A DNA stretch of 64,000 nt from Bolinopsis microptera (taxonomy: Eukaryota > Ctenophora > Tentaculata > Lobata > Bolinopsidae), in assembly GCF_026151205.1 (NCBI RefSeq), contig NC_087075.1, positions 8,421,303 through 8,485,302 on the forward strand. The letters run 5' to 3'. Both the position numbers and the translations under genes were made by a program. Within the stretch, counting starts at the first letter, position 1. Every line of letters starts with the position of its first letter. Below are positions 43,261-55,216 of the stretch, one piece after another. The notes beneath the pieces are model-generated. The model had not been told where the DNA came from. It ran no database searches and saw only the letters and a list, made by a program, of their open reading frames with translations.

Positions 43261-43420
43261 AATTTAAGTGACTTTAGCAGGACTTGACACACGCCCACCG
43301 TTAGCAATAATGTCCTATTAATGCAATGATATTTGACTAAAATGACATTTTGAGTGTATATATACTAAACACAGTAATGAGTTGCAAACCACATGCACTA
43401 TCGTAAAAACCATATTTTTG

Positions 43421-43459
43421 TTTACCAATATCCTCAAACTCAAATGAACGTGTCCATAT
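43421..43459 (-). repeat. Right member of the perfect 39-bp inverted pair
   Basis: Exact reverse complement of 36381-36419. Flanking bases outside the pair differ and no target duplication is evident. Confidence 0.9.
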
Positions 43460-43950
43460 ATAATAGCAAAACCCTCTGTATTGCTTTCTGACCAGTGCAA
43501 CTCGGATTGATTGTCATTGACATAACATGATTTTATTTATCGAAATGCTATTCTTCACTACATAATTCATATCAACTTTTTCCTGAAAACTTATCAGAAT
43601 TGAGCAAAAGGAAACAGCGATATTTTTGTATTACTAAACTAGAAATTAAAACATACAATATTTCAATATGTTCAATATTATCTCATCAAAAGTGCAAAAC
43701 TGTCGTTATATCTTGACTTAAAAGGCCCGCCATCTCGGAAGAGTCTTAAACAGTAACGTCTGCTCGATAAAAGCTAAATGGTCAGACATATTTATGAAAC
43801 TGACTTCTCGTCACATCCAAACAAGGAGATGAGAATATCGTAGCAAGTCTGCAACAAGTCGTATCCCATCATCTTCTCTGGCAGGTCTTAATGCTTCTTT
43901 CGGCTCCTAGAAAGTAATTCTTAAATTAGTATTGAGTATTTGACTTCGAT

Positions 43951-44592
43951 TTAGGGGAAGATGTAGCAAAGCTCTTTGGAACTAAATTTTCTAACATATT
44001 CATTCCAAAACCCTTCCAACAGGCCTTGCAGTGGGGAGGAAATTGGCATATATCCAATTATATAATATTTCTCATATATTGCTTGCACAACAACAACGCT
44101 TGCTAATAGAGTAATAAAATTAGTTCCGTGTACAAAGTAGAGCGTAGCCCAATCAGCCTCAGGAGCCAACTTCTGCCAGCGAATGGGGGATAGTAATTCT
44201 AAATATCCTATATCACATTTATGCAAACTCGATGTAATATGAAGTGTACACCATACATAATACGTGTTATGAGAGAACGCTACAAGACTTGTGGCAGTGG
44301 ACCAATACAGTAGAACGATGGCCTCCGCCCAACTTGAGGAGTGAGTAATAACATAGCCTACAGCCGATTCTTTGGAAATTATATTACTTCTGTGAACGTT
44401 TTTATTCCGCGGAGAGGAACAGAACTCGATCTCTATTCTGTAGAAATACGGGCTTTTGTTCTCGCACACTATGACACCATATTTTCCATATAACCATCTT
44501 GTATTAAACTTCGCTGTCAAATGTAAAGGATCTGCACAGTGCACAAGGACCAATTCCTGTGCGGGTACTCCCGTACATAACAAAAGGTACAT
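43951..44592 (-). CDS. Orphan ORF, 213 codons, possible membrane protein
   Basis: An ATG at 44592 opens a long frame in AT-rich sequence where chance ORFs are short. Two or three hydrophobic stretches are visible: AEAIVLLYWSTATSLVAFS near residue 90 and NFITLLASVVVVQAIYEKYY near 160. The rest is mixed, with many Tyr, Ser and His and no recognisable family motif. It could be a lineage-specific single-exon gene, one exon of a larger gene, or a relic of a mobile-element protein. No clear signal peptide. Not identified. Confidence 0.35.
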   Translation of the reverse strand: MYLLLCTGVPAQELVLVHCADPLHLTAKFNTRWLYGKYGVIVCENKSPYFYRIEIEFCSSPRNKNVHRSNIISKESAVGYVITHSSSWAEAIVLLYWSTATSLVAFSHNTYYVWCTLHITSSLHKCDIGYLELLSPIRWQKLAPEADWATLYFVHGTNFITLLASVVVVQAIYEKYYIIGYMPISSPLQGLLEGFWNEYVRKFSSKELCYIFP

Positions 44593-45758
44593 TGGTACAT
44601 ATTGTTCTACATAAATAATGGACCTTTCCGGAGATACTATAACTACCTGTCAGTCGATCAGTTAAATAAAGTAGAAGAGCGAAACGATTTTATGGTCAAA
44701 TTGTGCCATATTTCCCATACAACATAATATTTAATGGTGGCATTTCTAATAGAACTCACATCATTCATTAAAAGCGATAAGGGTGTATGTGATTGTGACC
44801 ATTTCCTTTTTGCTCGGAGGACAAAATTACTCACATGATAAACTGCAGCTGGTTTTTATTTTTCATTTAATGTTTTCCCACATGCATTAGGAAAGAAAGA
44901 TAAAAGCTAGGTAACCACGTAATACCACAAAATAACAGGATACACCATTGACAAAATCCAAAAGTTGATTTTTTTGCTATGACACTACTCTAGGGAATAC
45001 AGTGATGTGAATCGCTTTTAAAAACGCTCTCTCTAACACGTTTTTCTAAACACAAAGGTGGTTCGATCAAGATTTATCTTCTTATACGGACGTATTTAAT
45101 TTTAAGGATTGCTGTATTTTACCGAGAAACTTAATAAATTTAACTTTGTTCGTGACTTTAGCAGCGGCGGGTGCGTTATCATCATTTGTACCTAGTACAT
45201 ATCATTATATCATAATCACATTAATCCAAAGTCTAAACGCACATTGGCCCCAGATGCTGCTGCTGCTGGTATGATTTATGTTATATTTCCTCGAATTGCA
45301 GCACAGTCATGTAACAAATGTGAGAATTATTCAATCGCCTCTTCAGGAGCAGTCATATACATGACCAAGTGACCAACATAGGTCACAGCAGACTCGTCAC
45401 AGTGAGAAATACACGTACGTGTTCAACAATCCCCTGTAAGTGTAGGCATCACGTTACTCCGACGAATAGTAGTTTTTTTACACACTATATTTAAACCCCG
45501 GCGGTTTCAAATTGGATTTTAGAGCCTTGGTAAGGGCTATGGTAACTGATTGCGACGGAAATAGGGTCTCGTTTATCTGTAAGAGTAATTTCAGTCACTA
45601 AATGATGGGAGAGGTGGCGGATTATAAATCACATAACGACTTTTAACTCATTATCCAAGGCAACGGTTAGAACTTTTGATTTTAAGCGGCCGATCATAAA
45701 TATGCAAAGAATTCTGTTAACATGACGACATAGTGTTTACAAACAAATCCACCCTGTT
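44593..45758. other. AT-rich intergenic sequence
   Basis: No ORF above 60 codons and no repeat apart from a short GCTGCTGCTGCTGG run near 45255. Confidence 0.5.
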
Positions 45759-46047
45759 CACGTGACATATTAGAATTAGTGTTAAAGTGGTTTCCCTAGC
45801 AACGACAGGCTCACGAGGGAATTTTAATGCAATCCTGATTCGTGATTATGTCATCAATATATTCTCTGGCCATGTCCCAGATCAAAAGGTAGGCAGCCAA
45901 TCAGAAGTCAGAAGGAGAAATAATAGCCACTGAGAATAGGTGACTACATCACGGGGCCTAGGGAAAGAGCGGTTTGATTCGATTGGATTGTCTACATGTG
46001 AGATTCTGGAAACTTTTCGCGGGAATGATGCCAGCTTCCCGCGTAAA
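45759..46047. promoter_or_regulatory. Promoter-like cluster: E-box, CCAAT box, paired E2F sites
   Basis: CACGTGAC at 45759, CCAATCAG at 45897, TTTTCGCGGGAA at 46014-46025 and its inverted partner TTCCCGCGTAAA at 46036-46047. Two facing E2F-type sites 10 bp apart with a CCAAT box are typical of cell-cycle gene promoters in animals. No gene start was recognised nearby, so the target is unknown. Confidence 0.45.
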
Positions 46048-46779
46048 TGGCAGACCAACTCTACGCCATAATACAACGGTCGCATGCTTCGTCTATTTTC
46101 ATCGGCTGTAGCCAGATATTCTCACGGTGCTTCGATGAGGTTGATTTGAAACATATCCGCAAATCATTGCTTAAAGACTTATACTAGAGAAAGTAGAAAT
46201 CTGGCTATATGTACTAAATATGTTACAGTTTCAATACGTAATACCGTATTCTAGCCGCTCAGTACCACGAAAAAAGTGCTAATTTTTAAGCACATGTGTT
46301 GTGTACCCTCCGTGTAGGAAAAACCACGTCAGGGTCACGTTTGAACAATTTAAACGCACAATGAATGGTCCCAAACTTTATTCGATTAGAACGTCTTGTC
46401 TAAATTTTCTTTCAATTGATTTCTAACATCATCCTTATTTCAGCACCCTTGCCTGAAAACAACTGGAATTACCGGACCAAGAAGAAACTGAGAAGCTATT
46501 AAATTACCATGTCGAATAGCCGTGAAAAGACGTGTTTGGTTGTGACTTAAACTTTGGTGCTAGCTGGTTTATAAATTACACTTCCGAGGAGGTACATAGG
46601 TTCAATCTAACTTTATTATATCCACTAAACCATTGTATACCATCTGTCTCCCAGCTGACGACCAATCAAAGCACTTTAGCTTCAGACCCGGTCCAATGAG
46701 GGGGCGAGAAAATTGTCACAGCTGTTGTCGAGGCAGCGATGGAGGGTGTGGTGGCGTTTCAGACGGTTTTATTACGCTT

Positions 46780-47160
46780 GACTGGGATGAAATCCAAACG
46801 CTTGATTAACTTTCCGTTTGGATGAATTCTGGGACAGCCATTTATCACGTATGTGCTTATACCTATGGAAATTCTCGAAAAATCAGGTTTTTTTAATTTA
46901 GGAAGAAAGTCGGATGACTGAATATGTTCAGGAATTTCAGGATCTAAGAATTTAGTAATTAGTTCAGACTGAGATGAAATCCAAACTCTAAAATTTAACT
47001 TACAATTTGAATGAAGTCACGGCTTGTGATCTATCAAGACATCAAGTATGTGCTTTTAGAAAATCCCGTAGGTATTTGAGAAATCACGTATTTATTGATG
47101 GTTAGACGACTTTGTTGGGGAATGCAAGGAATTTAGAATTTAGTATGCACCGGGTGGCAT
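46780..47160. repeat. Diverged tandem duplication, ~187-bp period
   Basis: GACTGGGATGAAATCCAAAC at 46780 and GACTGAGATGAAATCCAAAC at 46967 start two copies. TATGTGCTT(A/T)TA and ATTTAG-ATTTAGTA recur at matching offsets. CCAAT and GC-rich words lie just upstream (46667-46700). No long frame. Confidence 0.65.
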
Positions 47161-48100
47161 GCAAACATTATAATAGAATTGTAAACAAAGTTTACTGTCC
47201 CTAAAGATCGCGTGATCGCCCTGAGAAGACTTCTTTTGTTCATTTCTTTGTAATACCACTACATTTGAGCTGGGCCAATTAGCTGAGTAACAATGCCATG
47301 AATTTATAGAGAACTGTTAGAGAATTATTAAGAACAGTAACATAGTTATTGAGAAGAGCTTGGTATTTTCCGAAGAATTCGCTGCAGCATACCTACCATA
47401 CCACAGACAATAACATCTGTGAGTAGAACGCCTTCCGGAGAAGTTTGAAATGCAACCACGTTGTTCGCCAGAACTGGTATATAATAAATCACGTGCCAGG
47501 GTGGGGTTGTAGATTCAGCATTACTTCATATTAGTGGGGAGGGTGGAACTACTCGTGTACAAATTCCAAGATTCTGCCGTCCTAGCGGCTACAAAAATGA
47601 GTTTCAAGACTTAACCATCATAATATGGTCATGACTAACGCTAGAAATAAAAGCCACCATCGTGAAACAGTTGGCTATCCATGATGCCACATAAGCTGGA
47701 ATAAAGTTTAAACTCTAAAGATAACCGAATAGAGCATAAAACCACTGCCCACAGAAGGATAAAGTGGTAGCCATCCGCCGGAATGAATATCACACGAGAG
47801 TCTCAGAGTTAAAGTTGCGTCATCGGTGTATCAGTATTATAACTACTTTCGTTTACACAGGTACGGGTTACGCTGCTTGTTGGTTTAGCGCAGGTAGTGG
47901 ACATACAAAGGAATCCTCTCCATAAACAATGGAACCGGCAGTGCCGATTGGAACACTGAGACCACGTGACTTTACCCACTTGTTTTTGTTGGTGGGTGGT
48001 TATTGTTGCCTACTGAGTGCACACGTGAGCAAGCAACATAACCAGACATTACAGGAAACCCTGTAACCGCGGGAAAGAGCAGCCAAGCAAACTGCTGGGT
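47161..48100. other. Non-coding spacer
   Basis: No gene seen. CACGTGAC at 47963 begins the run of E-boxes that continues into the next feature. Confidence 0.4.
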
Positions 48101-48260
48101 CACGTGACGTGATGAGGAGACATTATTGGCTGAAACTCTGGTCACGTGAGGCGTATCCCAGCGCCGATAGGAGGTGAGTTGGCGGGAAGACGCTAACTAT
48201 AAATAGATGTGATGGCCAGACTTCAAAGGATTTGCAGTTTGGGAATGCAGCAGCTAATAC
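48101..48260 (+). promoter_or_regulatory. Likely core promoter, plus strand
   Basis: In order: CACGTGAC (48101), ATTGG (48125, inverted CCAAT), TCACGTGAG (48142), TTGGCGGGAAGA (48179-48190, E2F type) and CTATAAATAG (48197-48206, TATA). The spacing fits a transcription start near 48230. Only a short frame (ATG at 48246, 19 codons) follows, so this may drive a non-coding RNA or a gene whose first exon is short. Confidence 0.5.
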
Positions 48261-50585
48261 ACCGTAAAGTTGAAAACACCAAAATTTACCGGACATTCCA
48301 ATAACCGGGCATGATTTTCTACCCCTAACTACTGGTTTTATAAGTAGACTATTTATCTAATATTGTACCTCGGTTAACCAGGCTTTTTGATCTACTGTGC
48401 AATTTGCCTTCCCCAAGACATTTGGCAACCTTACTGTAGATGTTTTTCCAGAAGATGGTTCCAAAGAGAATTATCATAAAATTTGTGCTATAATATCATG
48501 ACGATAATATTTACATTATTGTTTATAAACAATTCGTCACGATGAGATAAAATAACGCCTCGAATGTGACAACACAAAGCGATATTTTAATATTGCTATT
48601 TTAAATCTAAGAGTTGACTTATACAAAATTTCGCTGTCCCCCTGCTCAAATGTTTGAATAATATATCTTGAATTTAATGGTTTAAATGTAAAACCTTTGT
48701 TTTAATAAGCAGCTCATAAGTCCTAACCAAAACTATTTAGTTATTGGATAATAGTTTTAATTGTTTCATGAGGCTGTACATACAGCTTGGTCCACAATTT
48801 AATAACTCAAAACTCAACTTATCCAAGCACACACGTACATCTTGATCAAATAGTGGACAAAGGAATGTTTGAATATTATGCATTCACTTTAAAATTTTAG
48901 AATATAACATTTGACACTGTCCATGAGTCCTGACCAAAGCTATTAAATTATTCTTAATCAAAGTATTCAATGAGGGTGTAAGCAGTTTGATCTTAAATTT
49001 AACAATAAACAGTCAACTACCCAAAACATACACATGCTCCCGTCACATAAAGCGTTTAAACATGTTATCCCTAGCGTAGGGACAAAATTCAGAATTCTGT
49101 ATCTGTGGTAATTACATGTATAATGTAGATACTGAAAACAAACCCTTGTTCAGATTTCAGAACAAAACTTTTTTACCAACCTTGGCCTCCCATGCTATTT
49201 AAGAACCTACAGTACCTAAGTACTGCAGATGCAGACACGACAATAGCTTAACCATGGCAGAAAATATTTTTTCTCAGGCATTAACCATTTACTTCCTGAG
49301 CTCCCATGTCCAAATTTACTCATAAAACACATTTAAAGGTCCAGGAAATCAATCTCACTATTTTCAAACGGGCCGCAGGACTTAAACCGCTCCTCTTTAA
49401 GTTTGTTTTCCCATATTCCGCTCAAGGAACCATCTAAAGTGTCTATCTCTATCAAAGAGAACCTTACTCACGTGACACATTAAATGCCGCTGCAAGATAA
49501 ACTCTGCACTCTGCAGGCAGTTGAACATGGTATAGGTTTAACTCTAGATTCTAGAAGTGCAATATTTAATCGAAATATAGTAACCAGCAGTTAGACTTAC
49601 TTGATTGCACCTTTAAATATATAAACCGGCAACTCACCCCAATGTAGTGAGTAGTCATTTATCAACTATAACCATTCACAGGTGCGGATAAAATCATTGC
49701 TATTAAAACGGTAAATTTTCGTAGCAACCGATGCTAGATAGTTATATTTCGGCAAGGTTTAATTTTATCGCCTCGACCTCAATGTCTCGGGGCCATGTCT
49801 CATAGTGGCAAATTTATTGTTATCATGGGATCCAGAACAATGTGATATCGGTCAGGTACGGTCAAATAAATTTCATGTTGTTCAATGATCATTACTATTA
49901 TATTTATAGTAATAATTTTTATAATAATAAATGTTGGTTGTAAACTGGACGGTTGAAATCTTTTGTTAAGGTATTAGATCGTCGAATAGGCCGGAGAGTT
50001 TAGATTGTCCCAATATACTACCGTATATTAACGGGGCCATACTACATGTGATACCTCAACAGTCAACAGTAGGAAAAATAGTGATACAATATTACTGTTA
50101 CCATCACTAAAACCTTTCCCAATCTTTACAAATTATCATAGTGGGCAATGCCAGCTGGCAGTGAGACAAGACCCCTAATTTCGCTGATCCACGTGACGGA
50201 GCCCAATAAACGTGAGTATAAACCTATATCCCCCTAGAGAGTAGATATAGCTCATTACAACACCCCATCTCATTAAAACTAGAGTCGTGTATCTAATGGG
50301 GTTCACGGAGGCCACCTCACGTCCGCTATAATGTGTGTCTGTCATGAGACACGTGCGGAATGCCGGGAATTTCTCCGTTTCAGAGAGAGGAACTGAGAGG
50401 TGAACTAAGTTCCAATCCAATATACTGTGTTTAATGAGAGGGAGACAGGAAAGCAGCGTAATGGCAGTTTCTTTGCAGATCTCTTGCTTGACAGTTCCCA
50501 TCCTAAAGTTGTAATTGCATGAGCTGTCTAGGTTACATGAAACGAACCAAGTTTATTGGACTAGTTTCGCTATATTTGAGTCGCA
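48261..50585. other. AT-rich non-coding sequence
   Basis: A TATA-like AAATATATAAACC near 49615 and CACGTGAC at 49469 and 50190 are the only signals. The 108-codon minus ORF at 50175-50501 shows no domain or splice logic and is left out. Confidence 0.4.
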
Positions 50586-50690
50586 ATGGAGAGTGATTTG
50601 GCTGTCAAATTGCTAAATGCCTACTCAAATATCAACCAGTCAAATCTCTACAATCAAAAAACTTTCGTGTCCCTCCTAAAGCACATCTAA
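50586..50690 (+). CDS. Possible small ORF or first exon, 34 codons
   Basis: ATG at 50586, reading MESDLAVKLLNAYSNINQSN then LYNQKTFVSLLKHI and a stop. The balanced polar/helical composition looks more protein-like than its surroundings. A GTGAAT donor lies just after the stop. No family recognised and no neighbouring exon found. Confidence 0.2.
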   Translation: MESDLAVKLLNAYSNINQSNLYNQKTFVSLLKHI

Positions 50691-52388
50691 CCTTGGTGAA
50701 TGACAATGTGGTGATATTACCGAGCCGGCAATATGTTTTTGGTGGTATTCACTATTCCTGCATTTCAGTTCAGTTACCAGACGCAGCAAGACAGTAAGCC
50801 GCTTTATTGGCATCCTAATTTCTCTACATACCCGTACTGGTGGCTTGTCTGCACGGCTAATTGACAACTAGCAGCGCTGCAACTGTTTCCTATATGGTAG
50901 GAACAGGGGAGAGGGGGGGTCTGAGCTGTATTTTGCCGCTATAAACTGGTATAGTTGCAGGAATGATTGGGAGATATATGTTGGTGAGCCCCCCTCAATT
51001 TCTAAACGTGCTGGTTGAATTGCTTAAGTATCACGTGGTGCTCGTGCAGTCATTTGTACAACTATTTAGCATCGATTTCTTGGAATTACGGTATCTATGA
51101 TTTTGGGTCGGTATCTTGATTTGGTCAATTACAATAATTTCGGGGAAAGGATAGCAGGTAAAGCAGGTAAAGCAATTTAACAATTTCAATAAATTGGGAG
51201 TCAAAATGAGGCCTTTCATCTAAAGATCTGAATACTACTGCTGGCACTAAAAGTTATAACTCTAACATCGTTTTGATTTTTATGATCCCTAGACATCTAA
51301 TTGCTAGCTAATGGGTTTCATTTGACTAAAAGGTCGTGTTGTTGAATTGCCATGTTCATTGAACGCGTTAATTCATAAAGACAACCCCGACATATTTAAA
51401 TTATATGGTTTATGCGAGTGAAGATCCTAATGGAAGCTTTTAAATTTGCAGCTTGATCGGATATTATATTTGACAGTGAAATTTTGGCATGAGGCCAAAT
51501 CTCACAAACCAAGTACCTGTCATTCCCATTACATATCATTACATAAAACCTCCCACCAGGTCAATCTTTAAATCTTTCTACGACAAGGGCCTGAGATATC
51601 AAAGGGGGGTGGGATATTAAACCGCCCTACGACACAACCTGCAATCATAATGATAACTCTCATTAAAGTGTTTTAGCGGATGATAATATCTACAGCTTGC
51701 CGGGTAGGGATTATATTTGTAGAGTGGTTCTGCCCAACCTGGCCACTCTTAAAGACCGACTAAAAGGGTGGCTCTGTTATTTGGGGTTTGTGAGGTCCAT
51801 TATCAAGTACTTATTTCAAAAGGTCTATTAAGAGATTATGTGCTAAAGTTATTCAACTGCATATATTATTTGAGCACCAATTTGGCCACCCATTTAAACT
51901 GCAGACTGAAGCATTAAATTAACCAGTTAATAGTTCAGATTTGACGTCAGTCCAACTTTTTGAACCTGCAAAATGCAGAATATTGTAGATTTTTCTAGTT
52001 ATTACCATACCACGCGAAATTGCTTGCAACTTTTTTAAATGAGAAAAATATATCAATTATGCTCGAAAAACGCTCCATGTGACCACTACTACAAAAATAA
52101 GTACAGAACATACACACCGATGTTGATTATCTTTAAATCGTTAATTGCACTTTCGATTGAGAACAATCACCATTGTCTCCAATCTCCACCAGTACACTAG
52201 AATCACCACACAACTCGTCTCATCGCCGCATGATAACATAATTTTTTTAAACCGCCGAATTATTCCGTTTGCAACAAGCGTGACTGTAGCTGTAACGTGC
52301 GAAGTAGTGTATTATAGTACATCTTATTGTAAACATTTACAGATTCAGCATGGCAGGCGAGAAGGGCGTATCCCAAAATCGAGCACTC
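50691..52388. other. Non-coding sequence
   Basis: No repeat or gene beyond short chance ORFs. Confidence 0.4.
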
Positions 52389-52630
52389 AAGCATTAAATA
52401 TTCCTCGGTGCATGGTTGTTGGATGATGGCCATGAGATTGACTAGAGTTCTTTGGGCGGTGGAGATGCTTATTGTTGTCGCTCTTGGCCCTCATAATATG
52501 CATTATGTCGGACAAGCATTAAATACATTTGACCCAGTGCATGGTTGTTGGATGACGGCCATGTCATGGGATTGACTTTAGTTCATACGGCGGTGGAGAT
52601 GTTTATTGTTGTCGCTCTAAGCCTGGAAAT
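52389..52630. repeat. Tandem duplication, 125-bp period
   Basis: AAGCATTAAATA starts at 52389 and 52514. GTGCATGGTTGTTGGATGA, GGCGGTGGAGATG and TATTGTTGTCGCTCT recur in the same order, with about 80-85% identity by eye. No reading frame spans both. Confidence 0.85.
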
Positions 52631-53198
52631 GCTCGGCATTCTTTGTATTATTCCCACGTCATAGTATTATAATATCATGATCATAGACATGTTGATTGTT
52701 GGGAGATACTCAGTATTTCTAGCCCAAAGGAGCCGGAATATTATAAATGTGGAAAATGTAGGGAGGAAGAAAGGTTGATATCTTCCTCTTAAAACGTAAT
52801 CACTTCGGATGTAATTGAATATTATACAATAGATAAGGCTTTAATGACAGGTAAAATGGTATTAGAAGTTTGTGATAAGGAATTCTGAGAAATTGTAATC
52901 TTCGTATTACCAGTTTGACCGGTTTTTTTTTATAAAGATAAGATAACCGTGTCTAAGTTTTGTAATTTTTATGAAGGACATTACAAAAACTATACATTTG
53001 CTGTTGAGCATCTTTTAAGAAAATGGTATGAAATGTAGACTGTAGGTAAAATAAATACTCGGCCTCTTTACCAAATATTCTAGATTCACGGAAAAACCGA
53101 TAAATTCCTCTTAGCATGAACTAGACCACATCTCTTTAAAAACCCTCACTCAAATACTGCAACCTGACCAATACTCCACAACCTCCACATTCCACAAC
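52631..53198. other. AT-rich non-coding sequence
   Basis: Nothing recognisable. Confidence 0.4.
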
Positions 53199-53290
53199 CA
53201 CGTGACACACGCCCACCAATCAGCTCACCTCAAATACCTCTTATACCCCCAGAGACCAGACACTCAGTCGACATGGGAGGTCGAGTTTAT
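53199..53290 (+). promoter_or_regulatory. E-box plus CCAAT plus TATA-like cluster
   Basis: CACGTGAC at 53199, CCAATCAGC at 53216, CTTATACCCC near 53239, then an ATG at 53273 opening only 12 codons (MGGRVYKHQPML). An overlapping frame at 53202-53435 of 77 codons has one hydrophobic stretch (ILLCVLLGVLAIHYYYRYY), but its ATG lies inside the promoter-like words. Start and product are undecided. Confidence 0.35.
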
Positions 53291-53435
53291 AAACACCAGC
53301 CCATGTTATGACTCCATCCCTACTCAAACAATCCTTCTGTGCGTTCTATTGGGAGTATTGGCAATTCATTACTATTACAGGTATTATTCAAACCTACCTG
53401 GGATGTTTGTAAACAATCTTGAGTACCCGACCTGA

Positions 53436-55121
53436 TTTTGAGGGGTCTTGTTACTGTGACGACCTGATAGATACGGACGGAATGGCATGTTGGTATTTTG
53501 CCTATACAGATGGAATGGCATGATGACCGTGATGGCGTGGGAAGATTAAAATGATCTAGTCGTTACTCTGCAAGGAAGCGAGAACGTTTATCACAATTTT
53601 CAAATTATGTTCCAAATTAACACCTTTTCCAAAGATTCAAATCACTTTGCAGATCACCAGGTAATTCTACTCAACGAATGACACATGGCACAGGTTAGTC
53701 AACCACAGATTTAAATTTTCAACACTTCTTCCATTCTACTCATCCCCCAGTCATGTTAGAGAGTTAGACCAATCACAAACCCACCTCCACCTCCCAAATG
53801 AGGTAGGTAATCATGCCATCTCCGAGTAATGAAACAACCACGAGGAGATCCGCACGGGCAATTATAACACCAGCTCCGACAGCGCGGGGAACCTATATTT
53901 TGTCATGACGTTATTGAGATCTGAATGTTGGTCACGTGACCAGTGTTTCTCATCACCACACTGAGGGACGAGTGTGTATGGTGAGAGAGGGTTGCTGCTC
54001 CACTCTCTCTCTCTCTCTCTCTCTCTAGAGCACCCCTTTGTATACACATATACCTAGGGACGCTCCTACACGTATATAATGAACAATCATCATGAAGGTC
54101 AAAGTTTCCCTGATTGACGTATATATATATATATATTTCATGGCTGGACTTCTACACAATAAAAGAAAGCGGTTGTGATTAGATCTTCGAAAGTCTTTGC
54201 ATCGTTTATTTACATCAATTCTCAAATTATTTGTTATATAGTAGTGTTGAAAGTATTAAAACTATATATATATATATAATATATATATTATAATTCCCAT
54301 TGTGTAGGGTAGTGACGCAAGCAAATTACCTTCGTAACGACCGTATACACCGGTTCGATGTACGTGGTTTACAATAGCGTATGGGAGAATTGCTATTACA
54401 ATAACAGACTGTCTTAACCATCATTAGCCGGGTAGATTCCAGGAAAAGAGCTCGCCCTGTTCTTCCTGCTGTGGAGCAGGTATAATATTGTGATTATTAC
54501 TCAGCATTCCAATAAATTTAGGGAGGCGACGACTAGGGTTACGTGGTTCAGAGAAATCATTCACTCCGGAACATTTCAACAGTTAGTGTTACTTCAAAAA
54601 GCAATCTCTCGAGAGGTATTAGATTTTTAAACGTTACGAGAGCGCGGAAAGACCACGCCCGCCTCTGAAAAATATAAAATTTTACTCAAAGTCAGATTGT
54701 TACATGATGAACGTTTGAGAGCATGTGATGGTCGGCCAGGCCAAGGAAGCCGTAATATCTTTACCATGACATCAACAACACAACACACCAGAAGTTACAC
54801 TTCTCTCTACTTCTCTATAATCTGTAGTGTTAGAAAATAGGGGCCTGTTGTCATCTGATGCTCATCTGAACTGAAATCATGATGAAATTTACACCAATTT
54901 ACGTCGGTACGTGGCCTGAAATGCGATTAAATTTCATCTCCATTCCCGAGGAGCGAGGTGTGTGTGTTACCCTGTGTTTTCCGGGTGATGATCTTATTTT
55001 TCCCCTAATTTCATTTCATGAGGTCATGACGTCACTATGCTGTAACACAGACCAAACTAACCCTTAAGCTATTATTCCTACCAAGCTGTTGATTGATGAC
55101 TGATGAGGTCTCTCCTTGCAG
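53436..55121. other. Non-coding sequence with microsatellites
   Basis: (CT)n at about 54002-54026, (TA)n at about 54120-54137 and again near 54264-54290. CACGTGAC at 53933 sits in a palindromic GGTCACGTGACC. A 62-codon ORF at 54879-55067 is not supported by splice signals or domains. Confidence 0.5.
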
Positions 55122-55216
55122 GACCTGACATATTGACCCAACAACTTGGCAACATTCCAGAAATCATGCCAGACATATCCGGACCGTGCAACATAATGTC
55201 TGGGATGTGCAGCGCT
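55122..55216 (+). CDS. Possible internal exon, 95 bp
   Basis: CTCCTTGCAG is a good splice acceptor ending at 55121, and GTATGT at 55217 a good donor. Between them one frame is open (PDILTQQLGNIPEIMPDISG then PCNIMSGMCSA), entering in phase 1 and leaving in phase 0. No partner exons were found and no family is recognised. Confidence 0.25.

Noticed and set aside
50175-50501. 108-codon minus-strand ORF as a gene
   Set aside because: No domain, no splice signals in phase, and overlaps regulatory-type words; likely chance.
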